Assembly (NCBI GenBank): GCA_026003615.1
Contig: BPHQ01000001.1
Coordinates: 124,001-188,000 of the forward strand
Length of the DNA stretch: 64,000 nt
From: Bellilinea sp.
Lineage (GTDB): Bacteria > Chloroflexota > Anaerolineae > Anaerolineales > Anaerolineaceae
Reading direction: 5' to 3'
The notes under the pieces are model-generated. The model saw only the letters and a program-made list of their open reading frames with translations. It searched no databases and was not told the DNA's origin. A program made the position numbers and the translations under genes. Below are positions 34,128 to 42,459 of the stretch, in pieces. Every line of letters starts with the position of its first letter. The stretch's first letter is position 1.

Positions 34128-35096
34128 ATGATCAAACGGCTGAGATACCTGATATGGGCAGGGCTATGGGCAGGATTGACAGCCTGTTCGACGGCTGTCC
34201 CGCCAGTGGCCACTGCGGTCATTCAACCTCCGCTGGTATCGCCAACACCCGCAATGGAATTTCGGTTGGTGGAAACCCTTCCTCCACCACAGCCTGAGAC
34301 TCTTCGGTCAACCCCGACGCTATCTCCACCTGAGCCAAAATCTACCCATGAGGATTGGTTTTTTACCTCGCCGGATGGTCAATGGTTGGTACAGGTCAGC
34401 GCGATTTTCCCGGTTGCTGCCGATGGGTCGGTGAGCGGGGAACGTTACCGGATTACGTTGGCGGTGTTTCGTAAAGATGGGAGTGTGCGTTGGCCGGTTC
34501 TCGATGAGGAACGTCCCTTTGGACTGGGATATACTCTGCCGGCCCAGTTCCACTGGGGTGGAGACGGGAATTATTTGTTTTACACCGAGCATGGTATTCC
34601 AGATGGGAACCCTACCATCGTCGGCTTTGATTGCGGTTTATACCGAATTAATTTACGGAATGGTGAAAGAACTCAACTGACCGGTGAATGCGGTTTGCTG
34701 CGAGCGGCAGGTGACGGAGAAACCTATGCGGTTTTACAAGGAAATCGGCTGGTGATTTACGATATAACCGGGTCGCAGCTTCGCGAGATTGCTTTCGCGG
34801 ATATTCTGCAACTGAATCAGAATAGTGACTGGCAGACTGGTGGATTGGTCTGGTCGCCAGAAAATGATCGAATGGCGTTTAGCATCTTGCGCAAAATCCA
34901 ACAACCCGCTGAGATTCAGACATCATTCGTTTTGGTTGATCTGAGCCGTGGTATGGTGCGTAATGTGGTGGAAAATCAACCGGGGCAGTACCTGCCGATT
35001 TTGTGGAATGAAGGGGAAACTTTGCTGATTCAGGATCAGTTTGGGCTGCGTTATGGGTTGAATCTCCGCACTGCTGAAATCACTCCCGCCGAATGA
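34128..35096 (+). CDS. Lipoprotein, unknown, possibly beta-propeller
   Basis: A 322-residue exported protein starting MIKRLRYLIWAGLWAGLTAC, where Cys20 is the lipid site. A proline/threonine-rich linker (PTPAMEFRLVETLPPPQP) leads to a domain with WFFTSPDGQWLVQ near residue 73, FHWGGDGNYLFYTEHG near 142 and VWSPENDRMAFSI near 245, which are WD/TolB-like strand repeats typical of beta-propellers. ATG 34128 follows GGAGGAGAGG. Follows rsmE by 21 bases, so may share its transcript. Confidence 0.7.
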   Translation: MIKRLRYLIWAGLWAGLTACSTAVPPVATAVIQPPLVSPTPAMEFRLVETLPPPQPETLRSTPTLSPPEPKSTHEDWFFTSPDGQWLVQVSAIFPVAADGSVSGERYRITLAVFRKDGSVRWPVLDEERPFGLGYTLPAQFHWGGDGNYLFYTEHGIPDGNPTIVGFDCGLYRINLRNGERTQLTGECGLLRAAGDGETYAVLQGNRLVIYDITGSQLREIAFADILQLNQNSDWQTGGLVWSPENDRMAFSILRKIQQPAEIQTSFVLVDLSRGMVRNVVENQPGQYLPILWNEGETLLIQDQFGLRYGLNLRTAEITPAE

Positions 35097-35104
35097 AACG
35101 ACTT

Positions 35105-36598
35105 TCATCCGATTAAGCGGCGCGGCAGCAAGTTTTTCAGCCATTGACCACTCGGGCGCCCCCTGCCGAGGAAGCGATTCCTTTCATCGAATACGAGCCA
35201 TACTGGAGGCGGGTTGCTGGTCGAAAGAGGTATGGGAACATCACTGCCCTTCTGCCATACCTCCAACCATTCGTTCGGAAGCGTCAATCGCCCGGATTGG
35301 AAAAGATTGAAGAAACGGCTGACCCATTCATGGGTGGGCTGCCAGCCTTCGGGGTTTTCTTCCAGCACTTTAAGGCCCAGCATGTGACATGGGAGATGGT
35401 TGAATTTTTCAAAAAAGGTGATGGGGACCGCGAAAATGGATGCCTGACTACGCCACAATTCCAAAGAATAGGTTTCCAGTACACTGGCCAGGTCGAACCC
35501 ATAGGTGTTTTGCAACCAATCGGTGACGGCTTGCACCATCGAACGGTTGAGGCGTTCCTGGCCAGTTTCTGCCAGGGGACGGGTGGGATGCGGTTCAGCA
35601 GGTAATTCGATTTCACCGGTGCGGGTTAAGCGGGCGGCAAAGAAACCGGAGGTCGAAAAGCGATGCGGCCAGAGACGCAAGGCGTTTTGCACCTGTGGAT
35701 GGAAGACTTGACCAAACGCATTGGCGAGTGCCGGGGCAGGGGCGGGGAGACGTTCGGCGACGGAGTTGATTTGAACGCTGGAAGGCAGACGGCGCACAAT
35801 CTCATCCAGCACGGCTTCATCTTCCTGTGGAGCCAGAGTACAGGTCGAGTAAACCACCTGTCCGCCGGGTTTAACCGCTGCCAATGCGGAGAGGAGCATG
35901 GCTGTTTGGCGGCGTGCCAGATGAGACTGTTCGCGCAGAGAGATGGGGCGCATCGGATGAGATTCGGTTGGCCGCAGGGATTGCATACTGCACGGTGCAT
36001 CCAGCAGCACCCAATCGAATGTGGCCGGAAACCAGCGCCCAAACTTCTCAGCCGGGAAGCGGGTTACGGCGGTGTTGACTGTTCCCCAGGTTTGCAGCAC
36101 CAACCGCAGGGGGGTGATTCGTTCAATGCCGGCGTCATTGGCCAACACCAGCCCGCGGTCGAATGTGCGGCTGATCAGGTGAGTGGTTTTTCCGCCGGGA
36201 GAGGCAGCCAGGTCGAGAATCAGCGGCTGGTTAGAGGCCGGTAAATCGAACAACTCCGCTGGCAGCATTGAAGCCGCATCTTGAATGTAGTAATGTCCCA
36301 GCCGATGTTCCAGAGTCTGGCTGAGCGGGATGCGTGTCTGACGAACCTGCCAGCCGGTTGGACAAAAAACCACCGGCTGAACATCCCAGCCGTACCACTC
36401 ACACCATTCAGGAACAGCTTGCGGCGAGGTTTTGAGCGGGTTGATTCGAAAGGCGGGCAACAGCGGACGTTCCAGTTCTTCGAGCAGGGCTTTAAATTCA
36501 TCCGGCGCAAGCAGGTCACGGAATAGTTCCAGCGCGGTCTGGCGGGCTGAAAGGGACGGGGCAGGGGTGATTGGAGTGTTTTTTTTGCGACGGCTCAT
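35105..36598 (-). CDS. RsmF-like RNA m5C methyltransferase
   Basis: A 497-residue NOL1/NOP2/Sun family enzyme, similar in length to RsmF, which makes m5C1407 in 16S rRNA. LFRDLLAPDEFKALLEELERP near residue 23 (split), DAASMLPAELFDLP near 104, LDLAASPGGKTTHL (SAM site) near 121, NDAGIERITPLR, the Pro-Cys motif DAPCSMQ near 192, and the catalytic Cys in YSTCTLAPQEDEAV near 247. The C-terminal 200 residues include the PUA-like RsmF tail. Its ATG overlaps the stop of the Rmt-like gene (ATGA), so the two are translated together. Start MSRRKKN at 36598 is preferred. Confidence 0.9.
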   Translation of the reverse strand: MSRRKKNTPITPAPSLSARQTALELFRDLLAPDEFKALLEELERPLLPAFRINPLKTSPQAVPEWCEWYGWDVQPVVFCPTGWQVRQTRIPLSQTLEHRLGHYYIQDAASMLPAELFDLPASNQPLILDLAASPGGKTTHLISRTFDRGLVLANDAGIERITPLRLVLQTWGTVNTAVTRFPAEKFGRWFPATFDWVLLDAPCSMQSLRPTESHPMRPISLREQSHLARRQTAMLLSALAAVKPGGQVVYSTCTLAPQEDEAVLDEIVRRLPSSVQINSVAERLPAPAPALANAFGQVFHPQVQNALRLWPHRFSTSGFFAARLTRTGEIELPAEPHPTRPLAETGQERLNRSMVQAVTDWLQNTYGFDLASVLETYSLELWRSQASIFAVPITFFEKFNHLPCHMLGLKVLEENPEGWQPTHEWVSRFFNLFQSGRLTLPNEWLEVWQKGSDVPIPLSTSNPPPVWLVFDERNRFLGRGRPSGQWLKNLLPRRLIG

Positions 36599-37422
36599 GT
36601 TTTTTGAATACAAAATACCAGTTCGTTATCGAAGCGGATTTCCTCAACCTCCCATGCCTGACCGGCAAGGATGGATTGCATCAATCGTCGCTGACGGTCT
36701 TCCAGGTTGCGCGTACCTTTCAGGCTGCTAATTGGCAACGAAACCAGCAGCCAACGGACCCGCAAAGATTGAAAGAAAGGCAAACATGCCCCGCGGCGGC
36801 GCTGTTCGAAGCGATGAGCCTCTTTGAAAAACAAAGCAACATCGGCTTCAATTTGGGGAGGATTGACTAAAATATCTTCGTGAATTGCCTTGCAGGAACA
36901 GCCGCTCAACTGGAAAAATTGATGAATCAATTCAATGCGGGGATGGTGGAGATCGTAGGCAAAATAACGGATCGAAGCGGGTAAATCCATCCACGGCAGG
37001 GCGAACGGCTGCATTCCACAAGCAAGGTCGAGAATGGTCTGGGGAATTCCGGTAATTTGCCACAAACGGGAATAAAATTCGCCAAGCAGTGGAATACGTT
37101 CACGGGTGGAGGCATGACTCGCCAGCATGGACAGGCAAAAATCACGAATGGATTGGGGATTTCCACTGGTGAAAGCAGCCCGCAGGGCTGTTTGGGCAAG
37201 GGAATAGTCCGGATCGCCCAGGTAGGGGGCAACGATGTTGTGGAGTTTTTCGCGAACGGCTTTCAAAGCTTCATCGGGACGATTATGGCGAGACAATTCC
37301 CCAAGGATCACATCGCGCAGGAGAGACTCTGGCAAATCCAGCGAGCGGTACTTTCGGCTGGTGCGCAGTTTTCCGATCCAATCGCGAATCTCATCTTCCG
37401 AAACAAAAGGGGCTTTATTCAT
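36595..37422 (-). CDS. Diverged paralogue of the ArmA/RmtB 16S rRNA methyltransferases
   Basis: A 275-residue protein of the FmrO/Arm/Rmt family. It keeps the N-terminal SRKYRSL-type start, HASTRERI (residues 103-110) and the SAM motif DLACGMQPFAL (132-142). The stretch that is SLGGRGKGM in functional G1405 enzymes has become SSLKGTRNLEDRQ here (232-244), so RNA binding or target may differ. Start MNKAPFV at 37422 overlaps the response regulator stop by eight bases, and the stop overlaps the RsmF-like gene. It is the third of four overlapping genes. Confidence 0.8.
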   Translation of the reverse strand: MNKAPFVSEDEIRDWIGKLRTSRKYRSLDLPESLLRDVILGELSRHNRPDEALKAVREKLHNIVAPYLGDPDYSLAQTALRAAFTSGNPQSIRDFCLSMLASHASTRERIPLLGEFYSRLWQITGIPQTILDLACGMQPFALPWMDLPASIRYFAYDLHHPRIELIHQFFQLSGCSCKAIHEDILVNPPQIEADVALFFKEAHRFEQRRRGACLPFFQSLRVRWLLVSLPISSLKGTRNLEDRQRRLMQSILAGQAWEVEEIRFDNELVFCIQKT

Positions 37423-38080
37423 CCCGTCTGACGATTCCCTGATTCCAGGCATAAACAGCAGCCTGCGTGCGGTCTGCTAAATGAAGTTTGGAGAGAATAT
37501 TACTCACATGGCTCTTGACCGTTTTTTCGCTGATGAACAACTTTTCGGCAATCTCCCGATTCGAGATGCCGCTTGCAATCAGACGCAGAATTTCCATTTC
37601 ACGGTCACTCAATTCAGAAAATGGGTTGATGGACTCGCTGCGTGTTCCCTGAACTTCCTGCACGAGGCGAGCCGCAACGCGCGGATGAAGGACGGCTTCA
37701 CCCCGTGAGGCTTTACGAATGGCATCAACCAGATCAGTGGGTTTGGTGTCTTTCAAAATGTAAGATAGGGCTCCGGCTCGAACAGCGGGGAAAATATGCT
37801 CATCCTTGTAGTAGGAAGTAAAAATGATCACTTGGGTATGGGGGCTGATTGCCTTTACCCGGCGGGTTGCTTCAACCCCATCCATATCCGGCATGATCAG
37901 GTCCATGAGTAAGACATCCGGTACACTGTTTGGGAGCAATTCAAGGAGCTGAGCGCCATTTTCAGCCTCGCCGATGATTTCGATGTCTTCCTGAGTTTGG
38001 AGAAACGCGGTCAATCCCTGCCGGACAACAGCATGGTCATCCACGATAATTACCGTAATCGGGTTGGCGGCCTTAGTCAT
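37415..38080 (-). CDS. NarL/LuxR-family response regulator
   Basis: A 221-residue regulator. Receiver domain: VDDHAVVRQGL, phospho-acceptor Asp60 in VLLMDLIMPDMDG, FTSYYKDEH near residue 91, and LKDTKPTDL near 110. The DNA-binding LuxR helix-turn-helix has LSDREMEILRLIASGISNRE (residues about 155-174) and KTVKSHVSNIL. Start ATG 38080 (MTKAANP) overlaps the kinase stop by eight bases. Its likely targets are its own operon and unknown genes. Confidence 0.95.
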   Translation of the reverse strand: MTKAANPITVIIVDDHAVVRQGLTAFLQTQEDIEIIGEAENGAQLLELLPNSVPDVLLMDLIMPDMDGVEATRRVKAISPHTQVIIFTSYYKDEHIFPAVRAGALSYILKDTKPTDLVDAIRKASRGEAVLHPRVAARLVQEVQGTRSESINPFSELSDREMEILRLIASGISNREIAEKLFISEKTVKSHVSNILSKLHLADRTQAAVYAWNQGIVRRDE

Positions 38081-39176
38081 GGGAGATTTCCTCATTTCGT
38101 GGTTCTAATTTGATCGGCACAAAGGCGCTGACCGTCGTCCCCTGTCCAATGTTGCTTTCGATTTCTAATCTACCGCCGATTTCATCCATTCGATCGCGCA
38201 TGCTTTTCAGACCAAAACCGGAAATTCCTGACTGAGTCAGGTCAAAACCACGGCCATTATCCTGAATTCTCAGGATAACGTGTTGTGAGTCGCAGGAAAG
38301 CGTGACCTTTACTTGAGTAGCGCCGCTATGGCGGATCACATTGGCAAGGGCTTCCTGTGCAATTCGGAAGAGGGCTAATTCCTGACTGAAAGTCAGGTTG
38401 GGGTTTTCGGTGTGCGTAAAATCAATCATCATTTGATTTTGTTGTTGCCATTGCTGGAGGTATTCATCCAATGCGTTGTTCAAATTCTTTTGGTGCAACA
38501 TTGCGGGGCGAAGCTCCAAAATCACATTGGTGAGTTCCTGCTGAGCCTGAATTGCCAGGTCCTCAGCCCGTTGAAGGGCTTGTTGAGCAGCCTCCGGCTG
38601 GGTTTGGATTAGTATTTCGGCGGTGTTCAGTTGGAGGATGGCGGCGGTGAGGTTTTGCTTAACCGAATCATGCAAATCGCGGGCAAGTTGATTGCGTTCC
38701 TCAATCGCAGCCAGCTGCTGGCGGGTTATGAGGAGGGTTTCCAGCTCGGCCGCCATTTGGTTCAATTTTCTGCCAAAATGAGCAATCTCATCCTGAGCCG
38801 GGTCGCTGATGCGCGGTTTGAAGTTGCCGTTTGCCCATGCCTCGGTAGTGTCCCTTAGATGGTTGAGTCGGCTTTCCAGCCAGCGGGCGGTTAAAAAGCC
38901 GAACAAAGTTCCTACCAGCACGGCCGGGATAATCAACACCAGCAAAGCCTGCCCTGCCAGTTGCACCAGGTTGGGAAAAATTGGATTGTTTATACCTTCA
39001 GCAAATACCTCTGGATTGATGCGGGAAAAATAGATGTTGAGCGCCAGAAAACTCCACCAGGCTGCCATTAAGATGGCTGCCAGGGTAACCAGCGTAAAAC
39101 TGAGGGTCAGCCTCCAGCGCAGGCGATTAAGAAATTGTGAAAGGAATTGTAACCACTGGTTGAGGATGGTCATCAT
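38073..39176 (-). CDS. Sensor histidine kinase (HisKA_3 type)
   Basis: A 367-residue membrane kinase for the overlapping response regulator. Two helices (about residues 20-45 and 75-100) flank a short outside loop of only some 30 residues, the LiaS/intramembrane-sensing style. Then a HAMP region, HisKA_3 with RDLHDSVKQN (His near 171), and an HATPase with DNGRGFD and GFGLKSMRDRMDEIGG near residue 335. The ATG pair at 39176/39173 begins the protein. 20 bases upstream lies the first DUF4190 gene. Confidence 0.93.
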   Translation of the reverse strand: MMTILNQWLQFLSQFLNRLRWRLTLSFTLVTLAAILMAAWWSFLALNIYFSRINPEVFAEGINNPIFPNLVQLAGQALLVLIIPAVLVGTLFGFLTARWLESRLNHLRDTTEAWANGNFKPRISDPAQDEIAHFGRKLNQMAAELETLLITRQQLAAIEERNQLARDLHDSVKQNLTAAILQLNTAEILIQTQPEAAQQALQRAEDLAIQAQQELTNVILELRPAMLHQKNLNNALDEYLQQWQQQNQMMIDFTHTENPNLTFSQELALFRIAQEALANVIRHSGATQVKVTLSCDSQHVILRIQDNGRGFDLTQSGISGFGLKSMRDRMDEIGGRLEIESNIGQGTTVSAFVPIKLEPRNEEISHD

Positions 39177-39195
39177 CAGTTCCAGTATACCGGAA

Positions 39196-39486
39196 TCAGG
39201 TCGTTGGAATGGGAATAAAGAACAGAAATGCCACGAGGATCAACAAACAAATGAGAACTCCAAGTATGATTCCAATCCATCCCATAATAATGCCGGCGCG
39301 GGCGAGATTCTCTCCACCGTAAATCGCTGGTTTTTGTGTGATTTCTTTTTGTGCCATTTTGCCTGCGATCACCGCTCCGATGGAGCCAACTAAAGGTAAG
39401 ACGCCAATCAGCCCTAAAATGCCCAGTACCAATCCCACAATGGCAAGAGGATGAGAAGAACTCTGGTGACTTGGAGTAGTTTCCAT
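39196..39486 (-). CDS. DUF4190 two-helix membrane protein (copy 1)
   Basis: A 96-residue protein with an N-terminal serine/histidine-rich tail, then SHPLAIVGLVLGILGLIGVL (helix 1), GAVIAGKMAQKEI, and AGIIMGWIGIILGVLICLLI (helix 2), the typical DUF4190 layout. Function unknown. It is paralogous to the next gene (about half of residues shared by eye). It precedes the sensor kinase by 20 bases and may influence its sensing. Confidence 0.8.
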   Translation of the reverse strand: METTPSHQSSSHPLAIVGLVLGILGLIGVLPLVGSIGAVIAGKMAQKEITQKPAIYGGENLARAGIIMGWIGIILGVLICLLILVAFLFFIPIPTT

Positions 39487-39561
39487 TTTTTTACTCGTTT
39501 ATGAAAAGTAAGGGTGGAATCAATTTTATCGTTGATATGAGAGAATATCCTGAATGGAGGT

Positions 39562-39622
39562 GAGGAATGGGTTGAAGAAAATGCTTCAGGAAGATGTTCA
39601 TGAGTATCCCAACCCATTCCTC
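39562..39622. repeat. 13-bp inverted repeat between the DUF4190 genes
   Basis: GAGGAATGGGTTG (39562-39574) and its perfect complement CAACCCATTCCTC (39610-39622) enclose a 35-base loop that holds a smaller GAAG/CTTC stem. There is no T run on either strand, so it is a stable RNA or DNA structure rather than a clear terminator. Confidence 0.6.
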
Positions 39623-39635
39623 TATATATGGAATG

Positions 39636-39935
39636 TCAACGAATACTACCCGGCCAGGGCATAAAGAAGAGGAATGCGAAGGTGATTAGGATACAAATCG
39701 CCACTGAGAACGCAATCCCAATCCACCCCAATGTAATGCCAGCTTTTGCAATGGTTTCTCCATTGTAAAAATTTGCTTGTTCGCGAATGTTGCGAATGGC
39801 AACTTTACCGGTGATCACTCCAGCAATACTCCCAATCAGCGGTAAAAAACTGAATCCGCCTACGGATAAAATGAGACTGGTAATGGCCAACGGATGAGTT
39901 TTAGGGGCGTGTTTAAGTTCTATTTGGTTTTCCAT
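39636..39935 (-). CDS. DUF4190 two-helix membrane protein (copy 2)
   Basis: A 99-residue paralogue of copy 1. HPLAITSLILSVGGFSFLPL, VITGKVAIRNI, and AGITLGWIGIAFSVAICILI follow the same order, with the same GEN/GET-x-A-(R/K)-AGI motif before helix 2. A good AAGGAGAT site precedes ATG 39935. The inverted repeat lies just after its stop. Function unknown. Confidence 0.8.
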   Translation of the reverse strand: MENQIELKHAPKTHPLAITSLILSVGGFSFLPLIGSIAGVITGKVAIRNIREQANFYNGETIAKAGITLGWIGIAFSVAICILITFAFLFFMPWPGSIR

Positions 39936-40033
39936 GATTGTATCTCCTTTTCGTTTGATGACTTTATCTTAAGCCAACCTTGTGCGTGTGCCATCCGTCC
40001 CAAAATGGATTGCGGCTAGGTCTGCAGGCTGAA

Positions 40034-40846
40034 TCAGGCACGAGAAAGGAGGAAAACCAGTTCACCGGGGAATTCAAAAGACTGCACATTCATCTCCCAC
40101 CCATGCGTTAGTTCCTCAAAATGCTGACGGTAGTACTGGCGCATTCCTTTGCCGCGCCCCCCCAAACTATGGGCCGGAAAGGAAACCAGCCAGTAATCTG
40201 CGGGAATGCCGTGCAGCAAACGTGTGGCGATGGTCTTATCCAGTTGCTCCAGACAGGGGATGGATTTGAGCAGGAAAGCCACCTGAACCGACTGTTGAGG
40301 CAGACTGCGGCTCAGGTCGCAAAGGGTTGCCTGCCCATGGATGCCAAAATGGTTGAAAAATTGCTGTAAAAAGTTAATCTGGTCGCTGTAAATGTCGCAA
40401 ACGTGGATTTGGCTAGTGGGGTTGACCGGCATCCACGGTAGAGCCAGCGGGTTGAGCCCACAAGCCAGATCGAGGATGGAATGAATGGGCTGAAGACTGG
40501 TGAGGGTTTCCGCATAAAACCGGTCGAGGATTGGCAGGCGTTCGCGGGTGGAGGCGTGCAGCGCCATCATTTGTCGGCAAAATTCTTTGACCCGGGGATG
40601 ATGCAGGTCATGGGGCAGGATTGCCAAGCGTTCGCCCCAATTCGCATAGTCTATTGGCTTTTCCAGATAAGCCCCGCCAACCTGATGAAGTTTATTGCGC
40701 ACAGCCTTAATCAATTCACGCGGCTGGTGAATGCTGCTCTGATAGCGTTCAATCAACCCGCGAATCAAGCCGGGGTCTATGGCGGCGTAGCGCGGGTTGG
40801 CCTGTACGGCGCGAATCAGGGCATCAATGTCCAGCGGCTCAGGCAT
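40034..40846 (-). CDS. ArmA/RmtB-like 16S rRNA (guanine1405-N7) methyltransferase
   Basis: A 270-residue close homologue of the enzymes that give high-level resistance to gentamicin-class aminoglycosides by methylating G1405 of 16S rRNA. By eye, key blocks match RmtB: HASTRERL (97-104), SAM site DLACGLNPLAL (126-136), VSFPAHSLGGRGKGM (221-235) with the following Tyr. N-terminal RYQSSIHQPRELIKAVRNKL is the RNA-binding subdomain. Length is near RmtB (251). No transposon or other resistance gene is adjacent; it overlaps the TGT-family gene by eight bases, which points to a resident gene. Activity is predicted, not shown. Confidence 0.88.
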   Translation of the reverse strand: MPEPLDIDALIRAVQANPRYAAIDPGLIRGLIERYQSSIHQPRELIKAVRNKLHQVGGAYLEKPIDYANWGERLAILPHDLHHPRVKEFCRQMMALHASTRERLPILDRFYAETLTSLQPIHSILDLACGLNPLALPWMPVNPTSQIHVCDIYSDQINFLQQFFNHFGIHGQATLCDLSRSLPQQSVQVAFLLKSIPCLEQLDKTIATRLLHGIPADYWLVSFPAHSLGGRGKGMRQYYRQHFEELTHGWEMNVQSFEFPGELVFLLSRA

Positions 40847-41936
40847 GGGAGTTCAGGCGGATGCGCTCGGTCAGCTGGGTCATAAAGCGCAGATTATGGA
40901 TGGTTGCCAGCCTTAAAAAGAGGCTGTCGTTGATCTTAAACAGGTGGCGTAAATAGCCGAGGCTATACTGCTGGCAGGTCGGACAGTCGCACCATTCGGA
41001 GATGGGGCGATTGGATCGTATGTGGCGTTCATCATGGATGTAGAGATATTCCAGCCAGTCACCGCTCAATCCGCCATCTTTTCCGGGAGGATTGGTGAAT
41101 AGGTACAAACGACCGTGGCGGGCATCACGGGTTGGCATGGCGCAGTCGAAAATTCCGTATCCCAGGCGCCAGCCGATGACGACATTGTGAGGGTGACCAA
41201 TTCCAAGCGCGTGAAGGGGGTATTGGGGTGGGACTAACTGGCGGGTGTATTCGAGAATCTCGCTCAGCAAACTGCCCGATGAATCCAACGGCCAGCCGCC
41301 GAAGCCATAGCCGTCGAAACCAATCTCCAGCAAAGCTTCGGCACATTGACGGCGCAGATCCAGTTCTCCGCCTCCCTGAATGACGGCGAAGATGAGCGGT
41401 TTCTGACCATTGGTCAATTTTTTCTGATTGATCAACCGATCGTACTCCCGCCGGGCGCGTTTTGCCCACGCGATGGTACGCTCCACGGAGAGTTCCTGCT
41501 CGCGGCGGGGCGCTTCCACATGGGTACAATCATCCAGGCAGATGACCACATCACTGCCATAACCAATTTGCAATTGAATGCTCTTTTCGGGGGTGAGCAG
41601 AAATTTGCGCGGGTTGCCCTCGGGTTGAAAGGTGATGCCGCGTTCGTCCATTTTTCCGAAGCGTGGATTTTGTCGGATGAGGGAATAAGCCTGAAAACCA
41701 CCCGAGTCGGTAAAAATTGGCCGTTCCCAGTGACTCATCTGGTGCAAACCACCCAAAGACTGAATCACACTGGAACCCGGCTTTTGCATCAGATGAAATG
41801 CGTTCATCATCAGGGCTTGAATGCCGCAGGCGTGTAAGTCTTGTGAATCAACTGTGCGCACGACTGCCAGAGTTGCGTCCGGCAGAAAGACTGGAAAGTC
41901 AAGGTGACCGTGAGGAAGTTGAAGATTCATTAACAT
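40839..41936 (-). CDS. TGT-family tRNA/RNA guanine transglycosylase, diverged
   Basis: A 365-residue tRNA-guanine transglycosylase homologue. Active-site landmarks are kept: TDSGGFQ near residue 84, ICLDDCTHVEAPR near 132, FAVIQGGGELDLRRQ near 184, the nucleophile in FDCAMPTRDARHGRL near 261, and the zinc site CDCPTC near residue 315 with His about 28 further on (TIHNL). But GYAIGGLSVGE of usual TGTs is GYGFGGWPLD here, and the N-terminal substrate loop is short, so it is not a standard queuine TGT. Start may be 41936 or 41930. Overlaps the Rmt-like gene. Confidence 0.8.
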   Translation of the reverse strand: MLMNLQLPHGHLDFPVFLPDATLAVVRTVDSQDLHACGIQALMMNAFHLMQKPGSSVIQSLGGLHQMSHWERPIFTDSGGFQAYSLIRQNPRFGKMDERGITFQPEGNPRKFLLTPEKSIQLQIGYGSDVVICLDDCTHVEAPRREQELSVERTIAWAKRARREYDRLINQKKLTNGQKPLIFAVIQGGGELDLRRQCAEALLEIGFDGYGFGGWPLDSSGSLLSEILEYTRQLVPPQYPLHALGIGHPHNVVIGWRLGYGIFDCAMPTRDARHGRLYLFTNPPGKDGGLSGDWLEYLYIHDERHIRSNRPISEWCDCPTCQQYSLGYLRHLFKINDSLFLRLATIHNLRFMTQLTERIRLNSHA

Positions 41937-42023
41937 TGGGTTATTTTTACGCTAACAGCGCATGTTGTCTTGACACGTGGAGTATAATCAATGATACCAT
42001 TAGTTGAAATGGAGGAAATACGA

Positions 42024-42359
42024 ATGAAAGACATTGAAACCATCGCGGAACAGGAGTTTGAACAGCGGGTACTGGGAGCGGATAAACCCGTTCTGGTTGA
42101 GTTCGGTGCGGTATGGTGCGGTCCGTGCAAACGGTTGGAACCCGAACTTACCCGGCTCAGTCAGGAATGGGGCGACCGGTTAGAAGTTGTATCGGTGGAT
42201 GTGGATGAAGCTTCTGATCTTGCCATGCAGTTCATGGTGCTGAGCGTGCCGACTCTGATCCTGTTCCAGAACGGTGAAGCCATCAAGCGGGTGAGCGGTT
42301 TTCAACCTTTGCAGCGATTAAAAGAAACCTTCGAGCCGTATCTTGCCGTTCATCCGTAG
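42024..42359 (+). CDS. Thioredoxin
   Basis: A 111-residue cytosolic thioredoxin with the active site WCGPCK near residue 36, VDVDEASDLAMQFMVLSVPTL (cis-Pro after V) near 68 and FQNGE. The start MKDIETI at 42024 follows ATGGAGGAAATACGA and fits family length better than 41991. Located between the TGT-family gene (divergent) and an S9 peptidase gene; followed by a strong terminator. General thiol-disulfide reductant. Confidence 0.95.
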   Translation: MKDIETIAEQEFEQRVLGADKPVLVEFGAVWCGPCKRLEPELTRLSQEWGDRLEVVSVDVDEASDLAMQFMVLSVPTLILFQNGEAIKRVSGFQPLQRLKETFEPYLAVHP

Positions 42360-42382
42360 AATGGACAGGGTTTGGAAGGAAT

Positions 42383-42411
42383 AAACTGTCTCGCCAAGGG
42401 GCAGTTTTTTT
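42383..42411 (+). terminator. Intrinsic terminator of the thioredoxin gene
   Basis: AAACTGTC (42383-42390) pairs with GGCAGTTT (42400-42407), one G-U, around a nine-base loop, followed by a run of T to 42411. Confidence 0.85.
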
Positions 42412-42459
42412 AATCGGGGGGAGTTAATCCGGTAGAATCAGGTCAACAGGAGGACAAGG

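Noticed and set aside
41970-41988. TTGACA...TATAAT promoter before thioredoxin
   Set aside because: The two elements are only seven bases apart, too close for sigma70; the TATAAT may still serve with another -35.
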